A program made the position numbers and the translations under genes. This document shows positions 16,198 through 25,073 of a stretch of 64,000 nucleotides of DNA, one piece after another; the first letter of the stretch is position 1; every line of letters starts with the position of its first letter. The notes under the pieces were generated by a model, which was given only the letters and a program-made list of their open reading frames with translations, made no database searches and was not told where the DNA came from. The stretch lies in assembly GCA_903917735.1 (NCBI GenBank), contig CAIXBR010000117.1, positions 1 through 64,000 on the forward strand. The letters run 5' to 3'. The DNA is from an uncultured Elusimicrobia bacterium. Its GTDB lineage: Bacteria; Elusimicrobiota; Elusimicrobia; Elusimicrobiales; UBA9959.

Positions 16198-17091
16198 TTA
16201 AACTATATTTTCCGTGCCGTACTTAGGGCCTTTGCCGAAAAGCCTGGAGACGGCTATTTCAAGCGCGCGCTCCAGCATTATCTGCGTCATATGCAGGCGG
16301 TACTCTTTTGAGGAGCGGATATCGCTGATGGGGAACACTTCCTGCAGGATAGCTTCTTTGGCCCTTGCCAGAACCTTCTCGCCCAGCTTGCTGCCGTTAA
16401 GCGCCGCCTCGGTCCCGGGACAGCGGGAGGGTTTAGGCCCCAGCGCGCAGACGGCCACGCGGTAAGTATTGTCGGAGAAGGCCAGCACGGCCACACCGCC
16501 CTGGGCCAGGTCCTCGCCGTCGTAGCGGGAAAGCTTCATATAGCAGCCGGCGTTTTTCCTGGAAGGGACCTTAAGCTCCACGGCGGTCACGATCTCCTCC
16601 GGCAGCAGAGCTGTTTTCTTTGGTCCGGTGAACCAGCCGCCTATGGGGATGCGGCGCTCGCCCTTTATGCCGCGGACTATAACCTCGGCTTCGTAGACGG
16701 CCAGCGCCGGCGCGGAGTCTGCCGACGGCACGGCGGAACAGATATTGCCGGCCACGGTGGCGCGGTTGCGCACCCCGACCGAGGCCACGGTAAGCGAGGC
16801 CTCCCAGAGCAGGGGAAACTTATTCTTTACTACGGGGGAAGCGATCAGGTCCGAGAACGTCACCAGCGCGCCCAGGCGCAGAGTGTCGCCTTTCATCTCG
16901 AAGACGGCGAGCTCCTCCAGGGCTTTCAGATCCACCACAACTTCGGGGCGGGCCAGGTTCTCCTTCAGGTGCACAACAAGGTCCGTGCCGCCCGCCAGCG
17001 CCCGGGCCTTCTCTCGGTAAAACGAAAAGACATGGAGGGCTTCGTCCATGTCTTTAGGTTTAACGTACTCGAATTCGGCGGTTATCGGCAT
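16198..17091 (-). CDS. Molybdenum hydroxylase FAD-binding subunit
   Basis: A 297-residue CoxM/XdhB-family subunit that accepts electrons on FAD. The N-terminal FAD-binding region shows ALAGGTDLVVHLKE and VGVRNRATVAGNICSAVPSADSAPAL, followed by the CO-dehydrogenase flavoprotein C-terminal domain (IRSSKEYRLHMTQIMLERAL). GGAGG six bases before the ATG sets the start. It is preceded by the cyclase gene and a stable intercistronic hairpin at 17110-17155. Confidence 0.94.
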   Translation of the reverse strand: MPITAEFEYVKPKDMDEALHVFSFYREKARALAGGTDLVVHLKENLARPEVVVDLKALEELAVFEMKGDTLRLGALVTFSDLIASPVVKNKFPLLWEASLTVASVGVRNRATVAGNICSAVPSADSAPALAVYEAEVIVRGIKGERRIPIGGWFTGPKKTALLPEEIVTAVELKVPSRKNAGCYMKLSRYDGEDLAQGGVAVLAFSDNTYRVAVCALGPKPSRCPGTEAALNGSKLGEKVLARAKEAILQEVFPISDIRSSKEYRLHMTQIMLERALEIAVSRLFGKGPKYGTENIV

Positions 17092-17109
17092 AATTTTCCT
17101 CCCGGAATT

Positions 17110-17155
17110 GGCCGGGGGCTGAGAGGCCGGTCCACGGCTCCCAGCCCCCGCGGCC
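17110..17155 (-). promoter_or_regulatory. Intercistronic hairpin between cyclase and FAD-subunit genes
   Basis: GGCCGGGGGCTG (17110-17121) pairs with 17142-17155 through a single bulged base, enclosing a 20-base loop. There is no T tract, so it is more likely an RNA stability or processing element than a terminator. It would separate the expression of the cyclase gene from that of the hydroxylase subunits. Confidence 0.45.
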
Positions 17156-17158
17156 GGA

Positions 17159-17974
17159 CTAAGCGGTCCAGGCCACCACGCGGCCCATGGCCGACTCGAG
17201 CTCCATGCCCTTGAGGGGGAAGAAGCCCAGCCAGCAGCGCTTGTTGGAAAGCTTGTCTATCTCACCGCCGATGTTCTCGGCGTGCACCAGGCGCTTGGGG
17301 AACAGCTTGAGGTGCATGACCTGGTAGTAGGTCTCCTGGGGGAACAGTTCGTCCCATTTCTTACCGTAGTTCTCAATGAGCTTGTTCTCGGCTTCCACGA
17401 AAAGCTTGGGATGCCAGTTGCGTATGATAGTGTTCATCGGGTGGTCGGCAGAGCCGCAGTCCACGCCTATCCACTTGAACTTCATGTCCAAAGCCCACTT
17501 ATGGAAGCGGGGCCCCGGGCCGGGATGCTTGCAGAAATAGCGCACCTCGTCGCAGACGTTCTTTTCATACCAGGCGTATTTGTGATAGCCGGTATTTATG
17601 ATCAAGATGTCGCCCTTGCGGATATCGGCGCGCTTCATCAGCAGTTCGGGTTCGTACAGGTCGTAGTCGCCGACATCTTTGGAGATGTCCACTACGACAG
17701 CGTTGCCGATCCATTCCTTCATGGGCACCTCGCCTATAGTGCGGCCGGCGCTGTAAAAATGGATCTCGCCGTCCATATGCGTCCCGACATGGTTGGAGGT
17801 GGTCATTATCTGGCCGTTGGCGCCCTGGCCCATATGGGCGCCGGCTATGCGCTTGAAATATTGCAGCCCGAGCGGCATATAGCTGGGCCACGGGGGAGTG
17901 TGGATGCTCAGCGGCTGGGTAAGGTCGTACATTTTGGCCTTCTCCATGAACTTCATAAAGTCGTTGGGTTTCAT
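17159..17974 (-). CDS. Cyclase-family metal-dependent hydrolase (kynurenine formamidase-like fold)
   Basis: A 271-residue member of the cyclase family, whose members include kynurenine formamidase and isatin hydrolase and open amide bonds in rings or formamides using a divalent metal. The metal motif HVGTHMDGEIHF (62-73) fits HxGTHxDxxxHF. A second conserved block is KWIGVDCGSADHP. ATG at 17974 has GGAGG eight bases upstream; the earlier ATG at 17989 overlaps that site and is unlikely to be used. First gene of the catabolic operon, consistent with opening a ring hydroxylated by the downstream Mo enzyme; the substrate is unknown. Confidence 0.85.
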   Translation of the reverse strand: MKPNDFMKFMEKAKMYDLTQPLSIHTPPWPSYMPLGLQYFKRIAGAHMGQGANGQIMTTSNHVGTHMDGEIHFYSAGRTIGEVPMKEWIGNAVVVDISKDVGDYDLYEPELLMKRADIRKGDILIINTGYHKYAWYEKNVCDEVRYFCKHPGPGPRFHKWALDMKFKWIGVDCGSADHPMNTIIRNWHPKLFVEAENKLIENYGKKWDELFPQETYYQVMHLKLFPKRLVHAENIGGEIDKLSNKRCWLGFFPLKGMELESAMGRVVAWTA

Positions 17975-18130
17975 GCGGGGAACCTCCATTGGAAGTAGGA
18001 ACTAGCTACTCTAAAATTCTAACAAATGCGGGGGGGTAAATAAAGTGAAAGATAAACAGTGAAAGATAAAGGTCAGGGATGAGCGGCAAAGTGAAAATCC
18101 GACCCTGGCTTAACCCGTTAAGGGCTTTGT
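17975..18130. other. Non-coding stretch upstream of the catabolic operon
   Basis: AT-rich by the standards of the window. On the minus strand a TAGAAT -10-like hexamer at about 18018-18023 could serve the catabolic operon, but no good -35 accompanies it. A 13-base direct repeat, AGTGAAAGATAAA, occurs at 18044-18056 and 18058-18070 (14-base period), a possible operator. No gene is seen. Confidence 0.4.
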
Positions 18131-18386
18131 CTAATCGGACTGCTGCGGATAGAGCTTATTGGCGCAGTGCTGACCGTGACCGCTGCCGGCCGGGGACTCA
18201 TCGGAGTGGACACAAGGCATCACGTCGCCGAGACAGTTGCCGTATATCTTTTCGGCCTTTAGCAGTTCGCGGGCGGCCCGGTTGCGGTAGAGTATCCGCA
18301 CGTCCTCGTCCGTAATGATGACTATGGACGGGATGGGCATCCAGGGCGTAGCGCATGAAAACCGCGTTGGCAAAAAGGCTGTCCAT
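18131..18386 (-). pseudogene. Frameshifted small PAS-domain protein
   Basis: Starting directly after the proS stop, one frame reads MDSLFANAVFMRYALDAHP, and the continuation SIVIITDEDVRILYRNRAARELL...MPCVHSDESPAGSGHGQHC is in another frame. Removing one base from the triplet of G at 18330-18332 would join them as ALDAHPSIVIITDEDV, a typical PAS-domain opening. The end (HCANKLYPQQSD) also looks abrupt for the H-x-C PAS sensors it resembles. Either a decayed gene or one sequence error; I favour decay because both ends look damaged. Confidence 0.55.
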
Positions 18387-20132
18387 CTATTTTATTTCGG
18401 CTTTCAGTTCCTTCAGTTTAGCCGGCACTTCCGCCAGCTTCCAGCGCACGGCGTCCTTGGAGGCGCGGCGCTTAAATTCGCATTCCCCGTCCTTAAGCGT
18501 CTTTGTGCTGACCACTATGCGCCAGGGCAGGCCTATCAGGTCCGCGTCCTTGAACTTCACGCCCGGACGTTCGTCGCGCTCGTCCCACAGGGCGTCCATC
18601 CCCTCGGCCTTTATGGCCTCGTAGACGGAAGCGGAAGCGTCGGCCACGGCTTTATCCGCGCTCTCGATGCTGACCAGCGAGAACTCGAACGGGGCTATGG
18701 ACGGGGGCCAGATGATGCCCCAGTCGTCGTGGCCCTGCTCTATGGCCGCAGCCACGGTGCGGGTTACGCCTATGCCGTAGCAGCCCATCACCATAGGAAC
18801 TTCCTTCTGGTGCTCGTCCAGAATATTGCATTTGAGCGACTTGGAATACTTCGTGCCCAGCTTGAAGGTCTGCCCGACCTCTATGCCGCGCTTGAAACCT
18901 AGAGGCTTGGCGCACTTCGGGCAGAGGTCGCCCTCCGCGGCCACGTGGATATCCGCGAAAGCGTCCGGGGTATAGTCGCGGCCCAGGTTGATGCCGGTGG
19001 TGTGCGTGTCGTTCTTGTTGGCGCCGGAGACGCCGTTAAAGATGTTCTTGACCGCGTTGTCCGCTATCACCCTGGCAAGGGGCAGCGTATCCTTCCCGGC
19101 CGCGTACTTATTCTTTATGTCCACCGGTCCGGCGAAACCGGCAGGGCAGCCGGCGATGGCCTCGTAGATGTGCTGCGGGGCTTTCTCCATGTCTTTCACA
19201 CCCAGGAAGCGGCGCAGCTTACCTTCGTTCAGCTCGTGATCGCCGCGCACCAGCGCCATCACGGGCTGACCGTCGGCAAGGAAGAACAGGGTCTTGATGA
19301 ACTGCTTCTTGTTCATCTTCAGGAATTTGGCCACGTCCTCCACGGTATAGAGCCCGGGGGTGGGAACGTCCGCCATGGCGTTAAGCTTGGACGGGTCCGC
19401 CGTGCGGCCGGGGGCCTCGGAGACCTCGGCCTTCTCGGTATTGGCGGCATAGCCGCAGGAACAAAGCGCGATCTCGGCCTCGCCGGTATCGGCTATGACC
19501 ATGAACTCGTGCGACTGGTCGCCGCCTATCGGGCCGCTGTCGGCCTCCACGGGCTTGAAGCTCAGGCCGCACCGCGTGAAGATCTTCTCGTAGGCGCCGT
19601 ATAGGATTCCGTACCATTTCTGCGCGTCTTCTTCGGTAGCGTGGAAGGAGTAACCGTCCTTCATCAGGAACTCGCGCGAACGCATCACGCCGAAGCGGGG
19701 ACGGATCTCGTCACGGAACTTAAGACCGAACTGGTAGAGCAGGATGGGCAGCTGCCGGTAAGAGCTCACGTCGCGGCGCACCATGTTGGTGATGACCTCT
19801 TCGGCGGTGGGAGCGAAGCAGAATTCCGAGTCCTTGCGGTCGGTGATGCGGAGCAGCTCCTTACCGTATACCTGCCAGCGGCCGGTCTCCATCCAGAGTT
19901 CTTTGGGCTGTATCACCGGCAGCCTCACTTCCATGCCGTCCACGCGGTTCAGCTCGTCGCGCACGATATTCTCTATCTTCTGCAGCACGCGCAGCCCGAG
20001 CGGCAGCCACTCATAAATGCCGCTTGCCAGCTTGCGTATTATGCCGGCGCGGAACATGAGCTTCACGGACACGTTGTCCGCGTCCTGGGGCGCCTCGCGC
20101 AGGGTGGGGAGAAAATATTTTGAGAGTTTCAT
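18387..20132 (-). CDS. proS: Prolyl-tRNA synthetase (bacterial type)
   Basis: Charges tRNA-Pro. The 581-residue protein is the bacterial class II form: motif 1 region GIYEWLPLGLRVLQKIENIVRDEL, motif 2 FRDEIRPRFGVMRSREFLMKDGYSFH, the inserted YbaK-like editing domain (about 220-400), motif 3 VTRTVAAAIEQ, and a C-terminal anticodon-binding domain. It follows ispG by 21 bases in the rpsB-to-proS run, and the damaged PAS gene abuts its stop codon. Confidence 0.97.
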   Translation of the reverse strand: MKLSKYFLPTLREAPQDADNVSVKLMFRAGIIRKLASGIYEWLPLGLRVLQKIENIVRDELNRVDGMEVRLPVIQPKELWMETGRWQVYGKELLRITDRKDSEFCFAPTAEEVITNMVRRDVSSYRQLPILLYQFGLKFRDEIRPRFGVMRSREFLMKDGYSFHATEEDAQKWYGILYGAYEKIFTRCGLSFKPVEADSGPIGGDQSHEFMVIADTGEAEIALCSCGYAANTEKAEVSEAPGRTADPSKLNAMADVPTPGLYTVEDVAKFLKMNKKQFIKTLFFLADGQPVMALVRGDHELNEGKLRRFLGVKDMEKAPQHIYEAIAGCPAGFAGPVDIKNKYAAGKDTLPLARVIADNAVKNIFNGVSGANKNDTHTTGINLGRDYTPDAFADIHVAAEGDLCPKCAKPLGFKRGIEVGQTFKLGTKYSKSLKCNILDEHQKEVPMVMGCYGIGVTRTVAAAIEQGHDDWGIIWPPSIAPFEFSLVSIESADKAVADASASVYEAIKAEGMDALWDERDERPGVKFKDADLIGLPWRIVVSTKTLKDGECEFKRRASKDAVRWKLAEVPAKLKELKAEIK

Positions 20133-20153
20133 GCGGATAATTCCTCTATTCCT

Positions 20154-21254
20154 TTATTTGAAGCTTCGGATCTTACGGATGATCTCGTTCACCCATTCCG
20201 ATTCCTTCACTACCTTGATCTGTTTCCCTTTTTCTATCCAGATGCCTTTGCCTTTGCCGCCGGCCACGCCGAAGTCGGCGGAGCGGGCCTCGCCGGGACC
20301 GTTGACCACGCAGCCCATCACGGCAATCTTGAGGCCCTCGGCTTTTTGCAGCAGCTGGCGGTCAGAATAGATACGGTCTTCCAGTTCGTGTATTACCTTC
20401 CCCACGTTTACCTGGCAGCGGCCGCAGGTGGGACAGGAGACCAGGTTCGGCCCGTAGCGCCGCAGGCCAAGGCTTTTAAGTATCTCGTAAGCCGCCCGCA
20501 CCTGTATTGCCGGGTCTTCGGTAAGCGAAACGCGTATAGTGTCGCCTATGCCCTGCGACAGCAGCAGCCCTATGCCCAGCGAGGATTTCACCGTGCCGGC
20601 GAGGAAGCTGCCGGCCTCCGTAACTCCAAGATGCAGCGGAATGTCGGACTTGGAAGCGAACAGCGTATTCGCCATCACGGTACGCTCTATGTCGTCGGCT
20701 TTCAGGGAAACCACGATATCATGGAAATCCAGGCGTTCGAGCGTGCGCACTTCGTCCAGCGCTTCTTTCACCATCTGCCTGGCCCAGTCGTAAGGCTGCC
20801 AGGCGGGCTTGGAAACGTCCTTCAGCGCCTTAAGGGAGCCCGCGTTCACCCCGATACGTATAGGGATCCCGGCTGACCTGCAGGCCTTAACTACTTCCCT
20901 GACCTTGTCCTTCTCTCCGATGTTGCCGGGGTTGATGCGCACCTTGTCGGCACCCTGCCGCACGGCCTCAACGGCCAGCTTCCAGTCGAAATGGATATCG
21001 GCCACCAGCGGGATGGAGATGGCGCGCTTTATGCGCCCCAGGTTGCGGGCCGCCTGTTCGTCGGGCACAGCCACGCGGATGATCTCGCAGCCGGCATCCT
21101 CCAGGCGGCGTATCTGGTCCACAGTGGCTTTCAGGTCGCGGGTGTCCGTGTTGCACATCGACTGCACCGACACGGGACTTGAACCGCCTATGGTGAAGCG
21201 CCCCACCTTCACCAGGCGGGTCTTGCACTTCTTGGCGTGACAGGAACAGGCCAT
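20154..21254 (-). CDS. ispG: 4-hydroxy-3-methylbut-2-en-1-yl diphosphate synthase IspG
   Basis: A 4Fe-4S enzyme converting MEcPP to HMBPP, the penultimate step of the MEP isoprenoid pathway. Seen are the TIM-barrel start VKVGRFTIGGSSPVSVQSMCNTDTRD, the cluster cysteines SCPTCGRCQVNV, and MGCVVNGPGEARSADFGVAGG. An in-frame extension upstream to 21344 overlaps rseP and is low-complexity; ATG at 21254 (MACSCHAKKCKTR) sits directly after the rseP stop and is preferred, giving 366 residues. Grouped with dxr, uppS and cdsA, so much of the lipid-carrier supply is in one operon. Confidence 0.95.
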   Translation of the reverse strand: MACSCHAKKCKTRLVKVGRFTIGGSSPVSVQSMCNTDTRDLKATVDQIRRLEDAGCEIIRVAVPDEQAARNLGRIKRAISIPLVADIHFDWKLAVEAVRQGADKVRINPGNIGEKDKVREVVKACRSAGIPIRIGVNAGSLKALKDVSKPAWQPYDWARQMVKEALDEVRTLERLDFHDIVVSLKADDIERTVMANTLFASKSDIPLHLGVTEAGSFLAGTVKSSLGIGLLLSQGIGDTIRVSLTEDPAIQVRAAYEILKSLGLRRYGPNLVSCPTCGRCQVNVGKVIHELEDRIYSDRQLLQKAEGLKIAVMGCVVNGPGEARSADFGVAGGKGKGIWIEKGKQIKVVKESEWVNEIIRKIRSFK

Positions 21255-21255
21255 G

Positions 21256-22341
21256 CTACTTCTCCTGCTGGACGGCCGTTTCGGCGGCGGCCTTCTTGGC
21301 GGCATGGGCGGAGACAATGCGCATGATGTCGCTATAGGTGGCAAAGAGCAGAATGGAGAGCAGAACGGCTATGCCCGCTCCGTTGACATATTTCATGATA
21401 TCCGGCGTAAGCTTGCGGCGCGAAATACCCTCAAAGATGTAAAGCACGGCGTGACCGCCGTCCAGCATCGGGATCGGCAGGATATTAAAGAAACCTACGG
21501 CCACCGAGATAAGCCCTATCAGGAAGAACAGGTCCGTCAGCCCCGTATGGGCGGCTTTGCTGACTATGTTCACTATGCCGATCGGCCCGGCGAGGTCGGG
21601 CTTTTCATGCTTGTGTATATTGGAGGCGATAGTTTTCACGGTGAAAGCCGTCCAGTACCAGCACTGGTTCGCGCCCATGGCGATGCCCTTGAAGAACGGC
21701 ACGCGGGTGTACGTCAGCAGCGGAGAAATGCCTATCACGCCGCGGCCTGAACCATCGGGCGCTTTGCGGGTCTTAAGTTTTACAGAAGCCTCCGCGCCGG
21801 CGCGGGCGTACACGACGGTTATCTCTTTTTCCGACTTGCCGTAGATACTGTCAGCCATGGCGGCCCAGCTGTCCACCGGTACTCCGTCTACCTTTATCAC
21901 CCTGTCTCCGGTCTTCAGGCCGGCGGCCTCCGCCGGATAGCCCTTGGAGAGATCTCCGATGAACGACTTGTCCGAGAACACCGGCTCGCCCACGAACAGG
22001 ATCACGCCGGTGAACAGCACGAAGGCCAGGATATAGTTCATGGTGGGCCCGGCCGCCACGACCGCGAGACGGATATACCAGGGTTTGGCGAAATATTCGT
22101 CGGGGGCGCCGGACACCTCGTCCATGTTCTCGCCAGCCGGCTTGACATAGCCGCCCAGCGGAATGGCCCTGAGAGAGTAGCGCGTAACGCCGCTGGTGCG
22201 CCCATAGATCTCCGGGCCGAAACCGAACGAGAAGGCCTCCACCTTTATGCCGGAGAGTTTGCAAACGGCGAAATGCCCGAACTCGTGCAGAAAGATCACC
22301 AGGCCGAAGGTAAACAGCACCGCTAGTATTGATATGATCAT
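21256..22341 (-). CDS. rseP: Site-2 intramembrane metalloprotease RseP
   Basis: A 361-residue M50-family membrane protease that cuts transmembrane anti-sigma factors and signal-peptide remnants. The zinc site HEFGH (19-23) lies in the first membrane segment. One PDZ domain is clear (KGYPAEAAGLKTGDRVIKVDGVPV), and the third metal ligand is in NILPIPMLDGGHAV near the C-terminus. Its ATG overlaps the dxr stop as ATGA. The dxr-rseP-ispG order is seen in many bacteria. Confidence 0.95.
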   Translation of the reverse strand: MIISILAVLFTFGLVIFLHEFGHFAVCKLSGIKVEAFSFGFGPEIYGRTSGVTRYSLRAIPLGGYVKPAGENMDEVSGAPDEYFAKPWYIRLAVVAAGPTMNYILAFVLFTGVILFVGEPVFSDKSFIGDLSKGYPAEAAGLKTGDRVIKVDGVPVDSWAAMADSIYGKSEKEITVVYARAGAEASVKLKTRKAPDGSGRGVIGISPLLTYTRVPFFKGIAMGANQCWYWTAFTVKTIASNIHKHEKPDLAGPIGIVNIVSKAAHTGLTDLFFLIGLISVAVGFFNILPIPMLDGGHAVLYIFEGISRRKLTPDIMKYVNGAGIAVLLSILLFATYSDIMRIVSAHAAKKAAAETAVQQEK

Positions 22342-23522
22342 TTTTTCCTCTTTTTAATTCCGTCCGCGGCGGCGGCCGCTCTCTGCCGCGCCCAGCCGTC
22401 GGCCTCTACGGCGTCGGACAGCGTCAGACGCGCGCCCGAGCCGCCCCGGCAGACCGCAAGCGTTTTTTCAACCACATCCGGGATATCGGTAAAGCGGATC
22501 CTGCCCGCCAAAAAATTCTCCACGGCCACCTCGTTTGAAGCGTTAAGCACAGCGGGGTAGATGCCGCCTTTTTTGGCCGCGTAGAAAGCCAGTTCAAGGC
22601 AGGGAAAGCGGCGGAAATCCGGCCGGGCGAAATACAGGCGGGCCAGTTTGAAAAAATCCAGCGGTTCGGCCAGAGACCTGGCGCGCTCCGGCCATGTGAG
22701 GGCGTATTGTATCGGCAGCGTCATATCCGGATTTGAGAGCTGGGCCAGCACGGAGCCGTCCTTGAACTCCACCCCGGAGTGCATCACCGACTGGGGATGG
22801 ATAACGACCTGTATCTTGGCTATCGGCAGAGAGAACAGGTTCTTTATCTCTATGGCTTCAAGCCCCTTGTTCATCAGCGTGGCGGAGTCCACGGTTATCT
22901 TGGGGCCCATCCTCCAGCGCGGATGCTTCAGGGCCTGCGCCGGGGTAACTCCGGACAGGGAACCCTTATGCGCGTAGAAAGGCCCGCCGGAAGCCGTAAG
23001 AAAAACGCGCGATAGCGCCGCGTCGTATTGGCCTGGCTTTACTCCGGCCAGGCATTGAAAAATGGCCGAAGGTTCCGAGTCCACCGGGATTATGCGCGCC
23101 TGCCAGCGCTGGGCCTCTCTCATCAGCAGCTCGCCGGCCATCACCATCGGCTCCTTGTTGGCCAGCGCTATATGTTTGGAGGCGCGGATGGCGGCCAGCA
23201 GCGGAGCAAAGCCCACCGCCCCCGTGACCGAATTAAGAACGATATCGGCATCCGCCAGCGAGGCCATCTCGGCCAGGCCTTCCACGCCGGGAGGAAGAAC
23301 TTTTACCCCGCGCGGCGCCGAAGCCTTCAGCTCCTTCCAGGCCGCATAGTCGAAAACGGAAACATAGGCCGGCCTGACCTCGCGCACCTGCGCGGCCAGC
23401 GCCTTCAGGTTGGAATTGACCGCCAGGCCGAGCACTTTCCAGCCTTTGCCGAGATTCTTAACGGACTTCACGGCATTAACGCCTATGGAGCCGGTCGAAC
23501 CTAGTATGACGATATTTTTCAT
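22338..23522 (-). CDS. dxr: 1-deoxy-D-xylulose 5-phosphate reductoisomerase
   Basis: The first committed step of the MEP pathway, NADPH-dependent. The N-terminal Rossmann motif is VILGSTGSIGVNAV. Substrate and metal motifs follow: LANKEPMVMAGELLM, PVDSEPSAIFQCL, LTASGGPF, and NKGLEAIEIKNLF with the metal-binding ALEAIE-type acid residues. Length of 394 residues is standard. Overlaps rseP by four bases and follows cdsA by 20 bases. Confidence 0.96.
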   Translation of the reverse strand: MKNIVILGSTGSIGVNAVKSVKNLGKGWKVLGLAVNSNLKALAAQVREVRPAYVSVFDYAAWKELKASAPRGVKVLPPGVEGLAEMASLADADIVLNSVTGAVGFAPLLAAIRASKHIALANKEPMVMAGELLMREAQRWQARIIPVDSEPSAIFQCLAGVKPGQYDAALSRVFLTASGGPFYAHKGSLSGVTPAQALKHPRWRMGPKITVDSATLMNKGLEAIEIKNLFSLPIAKIQVVIHPQSVMHSGVEFKDGSVLAQLSNPDMTLPIQYALTWPERARSLAEPLDFFKLARLYFARPDFRRFPCLELAFYAAKKGGIYPAVLNASNEVAVENFLAGRIRFTDIPDVVEKTLAVCRGGSGARLTLSDAVEADGWARQRAAAAADGIKKRKK

Positions 23523-23542
23523 TGCTTATGCGGCCTGTGCCG

Positions 23543-24352
23543 TCAGCGCGAGAAGACCGTGTAGTAATATATCACCGGGGCGAGAAAGATGTAAGAGTCG
23601 AACCGGTCCAGTATGCCGCCGTGGCCGGGCAGCAGGTTGGAGGAATCCTTGGCGCCGACGGCCCTTTTCAGCATGGACTCGGCTATGTCGGAGATCTGGC
23701 CGAATATTCCGATAAGTACGCCGGCGCCTGCCGCGAAGGCGGGGGAAACGGTGCCGTGCATCAGCCGCCCGATGACCAGCGCCGTGACGACCGCGGCTAT
23801 GAAGCCGGCGGCCGCGCCCTCCCAGGTCTTCTTGGGGCTGATGGTGGAAAGCTGCCTGCGCCCGAAGGACTTGCCGAGGAAATAGGCCGCGGTGTCCATT
23901 ATCCATACCGTAATGATAAGCATCAGGGTCAGGCCCATGCCGTCGGGCCGGATGTCGCGGATAGCGACCAGGTGGAAAAGGCACCAGGAGATCATGAAGA
24001 TGCCGAGCAGGGTGAGACCTATGCGCTCCAGGTATTTCTTCGGGGAGAACAACTCGTAGCTCATCACGCCTATTATCGTAAGCGCCAGCACGAAGCCGGT
24101 AAAATTATTACCGCCGGCCTGCGCCGCGCTGTAGCGGTCGAAGTAAAGCGCCGCCGGGATCAGCAGGCCGAAGACGTACAGCGTGGGCCCCTGCACCGGC
24201 TTCGAGCCCAGCTTCATCAGCGTGGCGAACTCGTAAAGCGACAGCGCGATGAGGGTGAGGACAAAAACCGCGTAAGCCTGGCCGCCGGAGCGTATTAAAA
24301 GCAGCACCACCGGTATGCCGAATAGCGCGGTAAGAATCCTTGGTAGCAGCAT
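23543..24352 (-). CDS. cdsA: Phosphatidate cytidylyltransferase CdsA
   Basis: Integral membrane enzyme making CDP-diacylglycerol from phosphatidate and CTP. Several hydrophobic segments run through its 269 residues, and the C-terminal CdsA signature is present (GVLIGIFGQISDIAESMLKRAVGAKDSSNLLPGHGGILDRFDS). It sits three bases after uppS, the common uppS-cdsA pair. Confidence 0.95.
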   Translation of the reverse strand: MLLPRILTALFGIPVVLLLIRSGGQAYAVFVLTLIALSLYEFATLMKLGSKPVQGPTLYVFGLLIPAALYFDRYSAAQAGGNNFTGFVLALTIIGVMSYELFSPKKYLERIGLTLLGIFMISWCLFHLVAIRDIRPDGMGLTLMLIITVWIMDTAAYFLGKSFGRRQLSTISPKKTWEGAAAGFIAAVVTALVIGRLMHGTVSPAFAAGAGVLIGIFGQISDIAESMLKRAVGAKDSSNLLPGHGGILDRFDSYIFLAPVIYYYTVFSR

Positions 24353-24355
24353 GGT

Positions 24356-25060
24356 TTATGTTCCTTTCCTTCTGTCGCGCGCCTGGTAATCCAGGATCGC
24401 GGCGATAAATTCCTTTTCGCGGAAGTCCGGCCAGAGAGTGCCGGTAACGTAGAACTCGCTGTAAGCCGTCTGCCACAGCAGGAAATTGGAGATCCGCATC
24501 TCGCCGGAGGTCCGTATCAGCAGGTCCGGGTCCGGCAGCTCCGGGGCATACAGAAGGGAGGAGAAGGAAGCCTCGTCCACGCTCTTGGCCCCTGAGGCCA
24601 GCGCCCTGTTCACGGCGTCGAGTATCTCCTGGCGCCCGCCGTAGTTCAGCGCAATATTGAGCACCATGCCCGGGTTGAGCTTCAGCCTTTCTTCGGCGTC
24701 CCGCAGCGCTTTCCTGGCCGGCTCCGGCAACTCGTCTATCCTGCCGCTGAGCCGCAGGCTCACGCGCTCTTCGTCCAGCTCGTCGGCGTAGGAAATTATC
24801 GTTTTCCGCAGCAGGAACATCAGCGCACTGACCTCCAGCTTGGAACGGCGCCAGTTCTCGGTGGAGAACGCATAGATGGTCAGGACCTTAATGCCGGCGC
24901 GGCTGGCGGCGCGCACCACCGCGTGCACCGAATCCACTCCCGCCTTGTGCCCGGCCACCGCCGGCAGACCGCGCTTTTTGGCCCAGCGCCTGTTGCCGTC
25001 CATGATTACCGCTACATGGGCTGGCAGGCGCGCTGGGTCTAGTTTGTCGGTTGTCGGCAT
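24356..25060 (-). CDS. uppS: Undecaprenyl diphosphate synthase UppS
   Basis: Cis-prenyltransferase extending FPP to the C55 carrier used for peptidoglycan and O-antigen. Motifs: VIMDGNRRWAKKRGLPAVAGHKAGVDSV (with the catalytic aspartate), TIYAFSTENWRRS, and the C-terminal DLLIRTSGEMRISNFLLWQTAYSEFYVTGTLWPDF. 234 residues. Follows frr and precedes cdsA in the operon. Confidence 0.96.
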   Translation of the reverse strand: MPTTDKLDPARLPAHVAVIMDGNRRWAKKRGLPAVAGHKAGVDSVHAVVRAASRAGIKVLTIYAFSTENWRRSKLEVSALMFLLRKTIISYADELDEERVSLRLSGRIDELPEPARKALRDAEERLKLNPGMVLNIALNYGGRQEILDAVNRALASGAKSVDEASFSSLLYAPELPDPDLLIRTSGEMRISNFLLWQTAYSEFYVTGTLWPDFREKEFIAAILDYQARDRRKGT

Positions 25061-25073
25061 CAGTACCGTAAGG

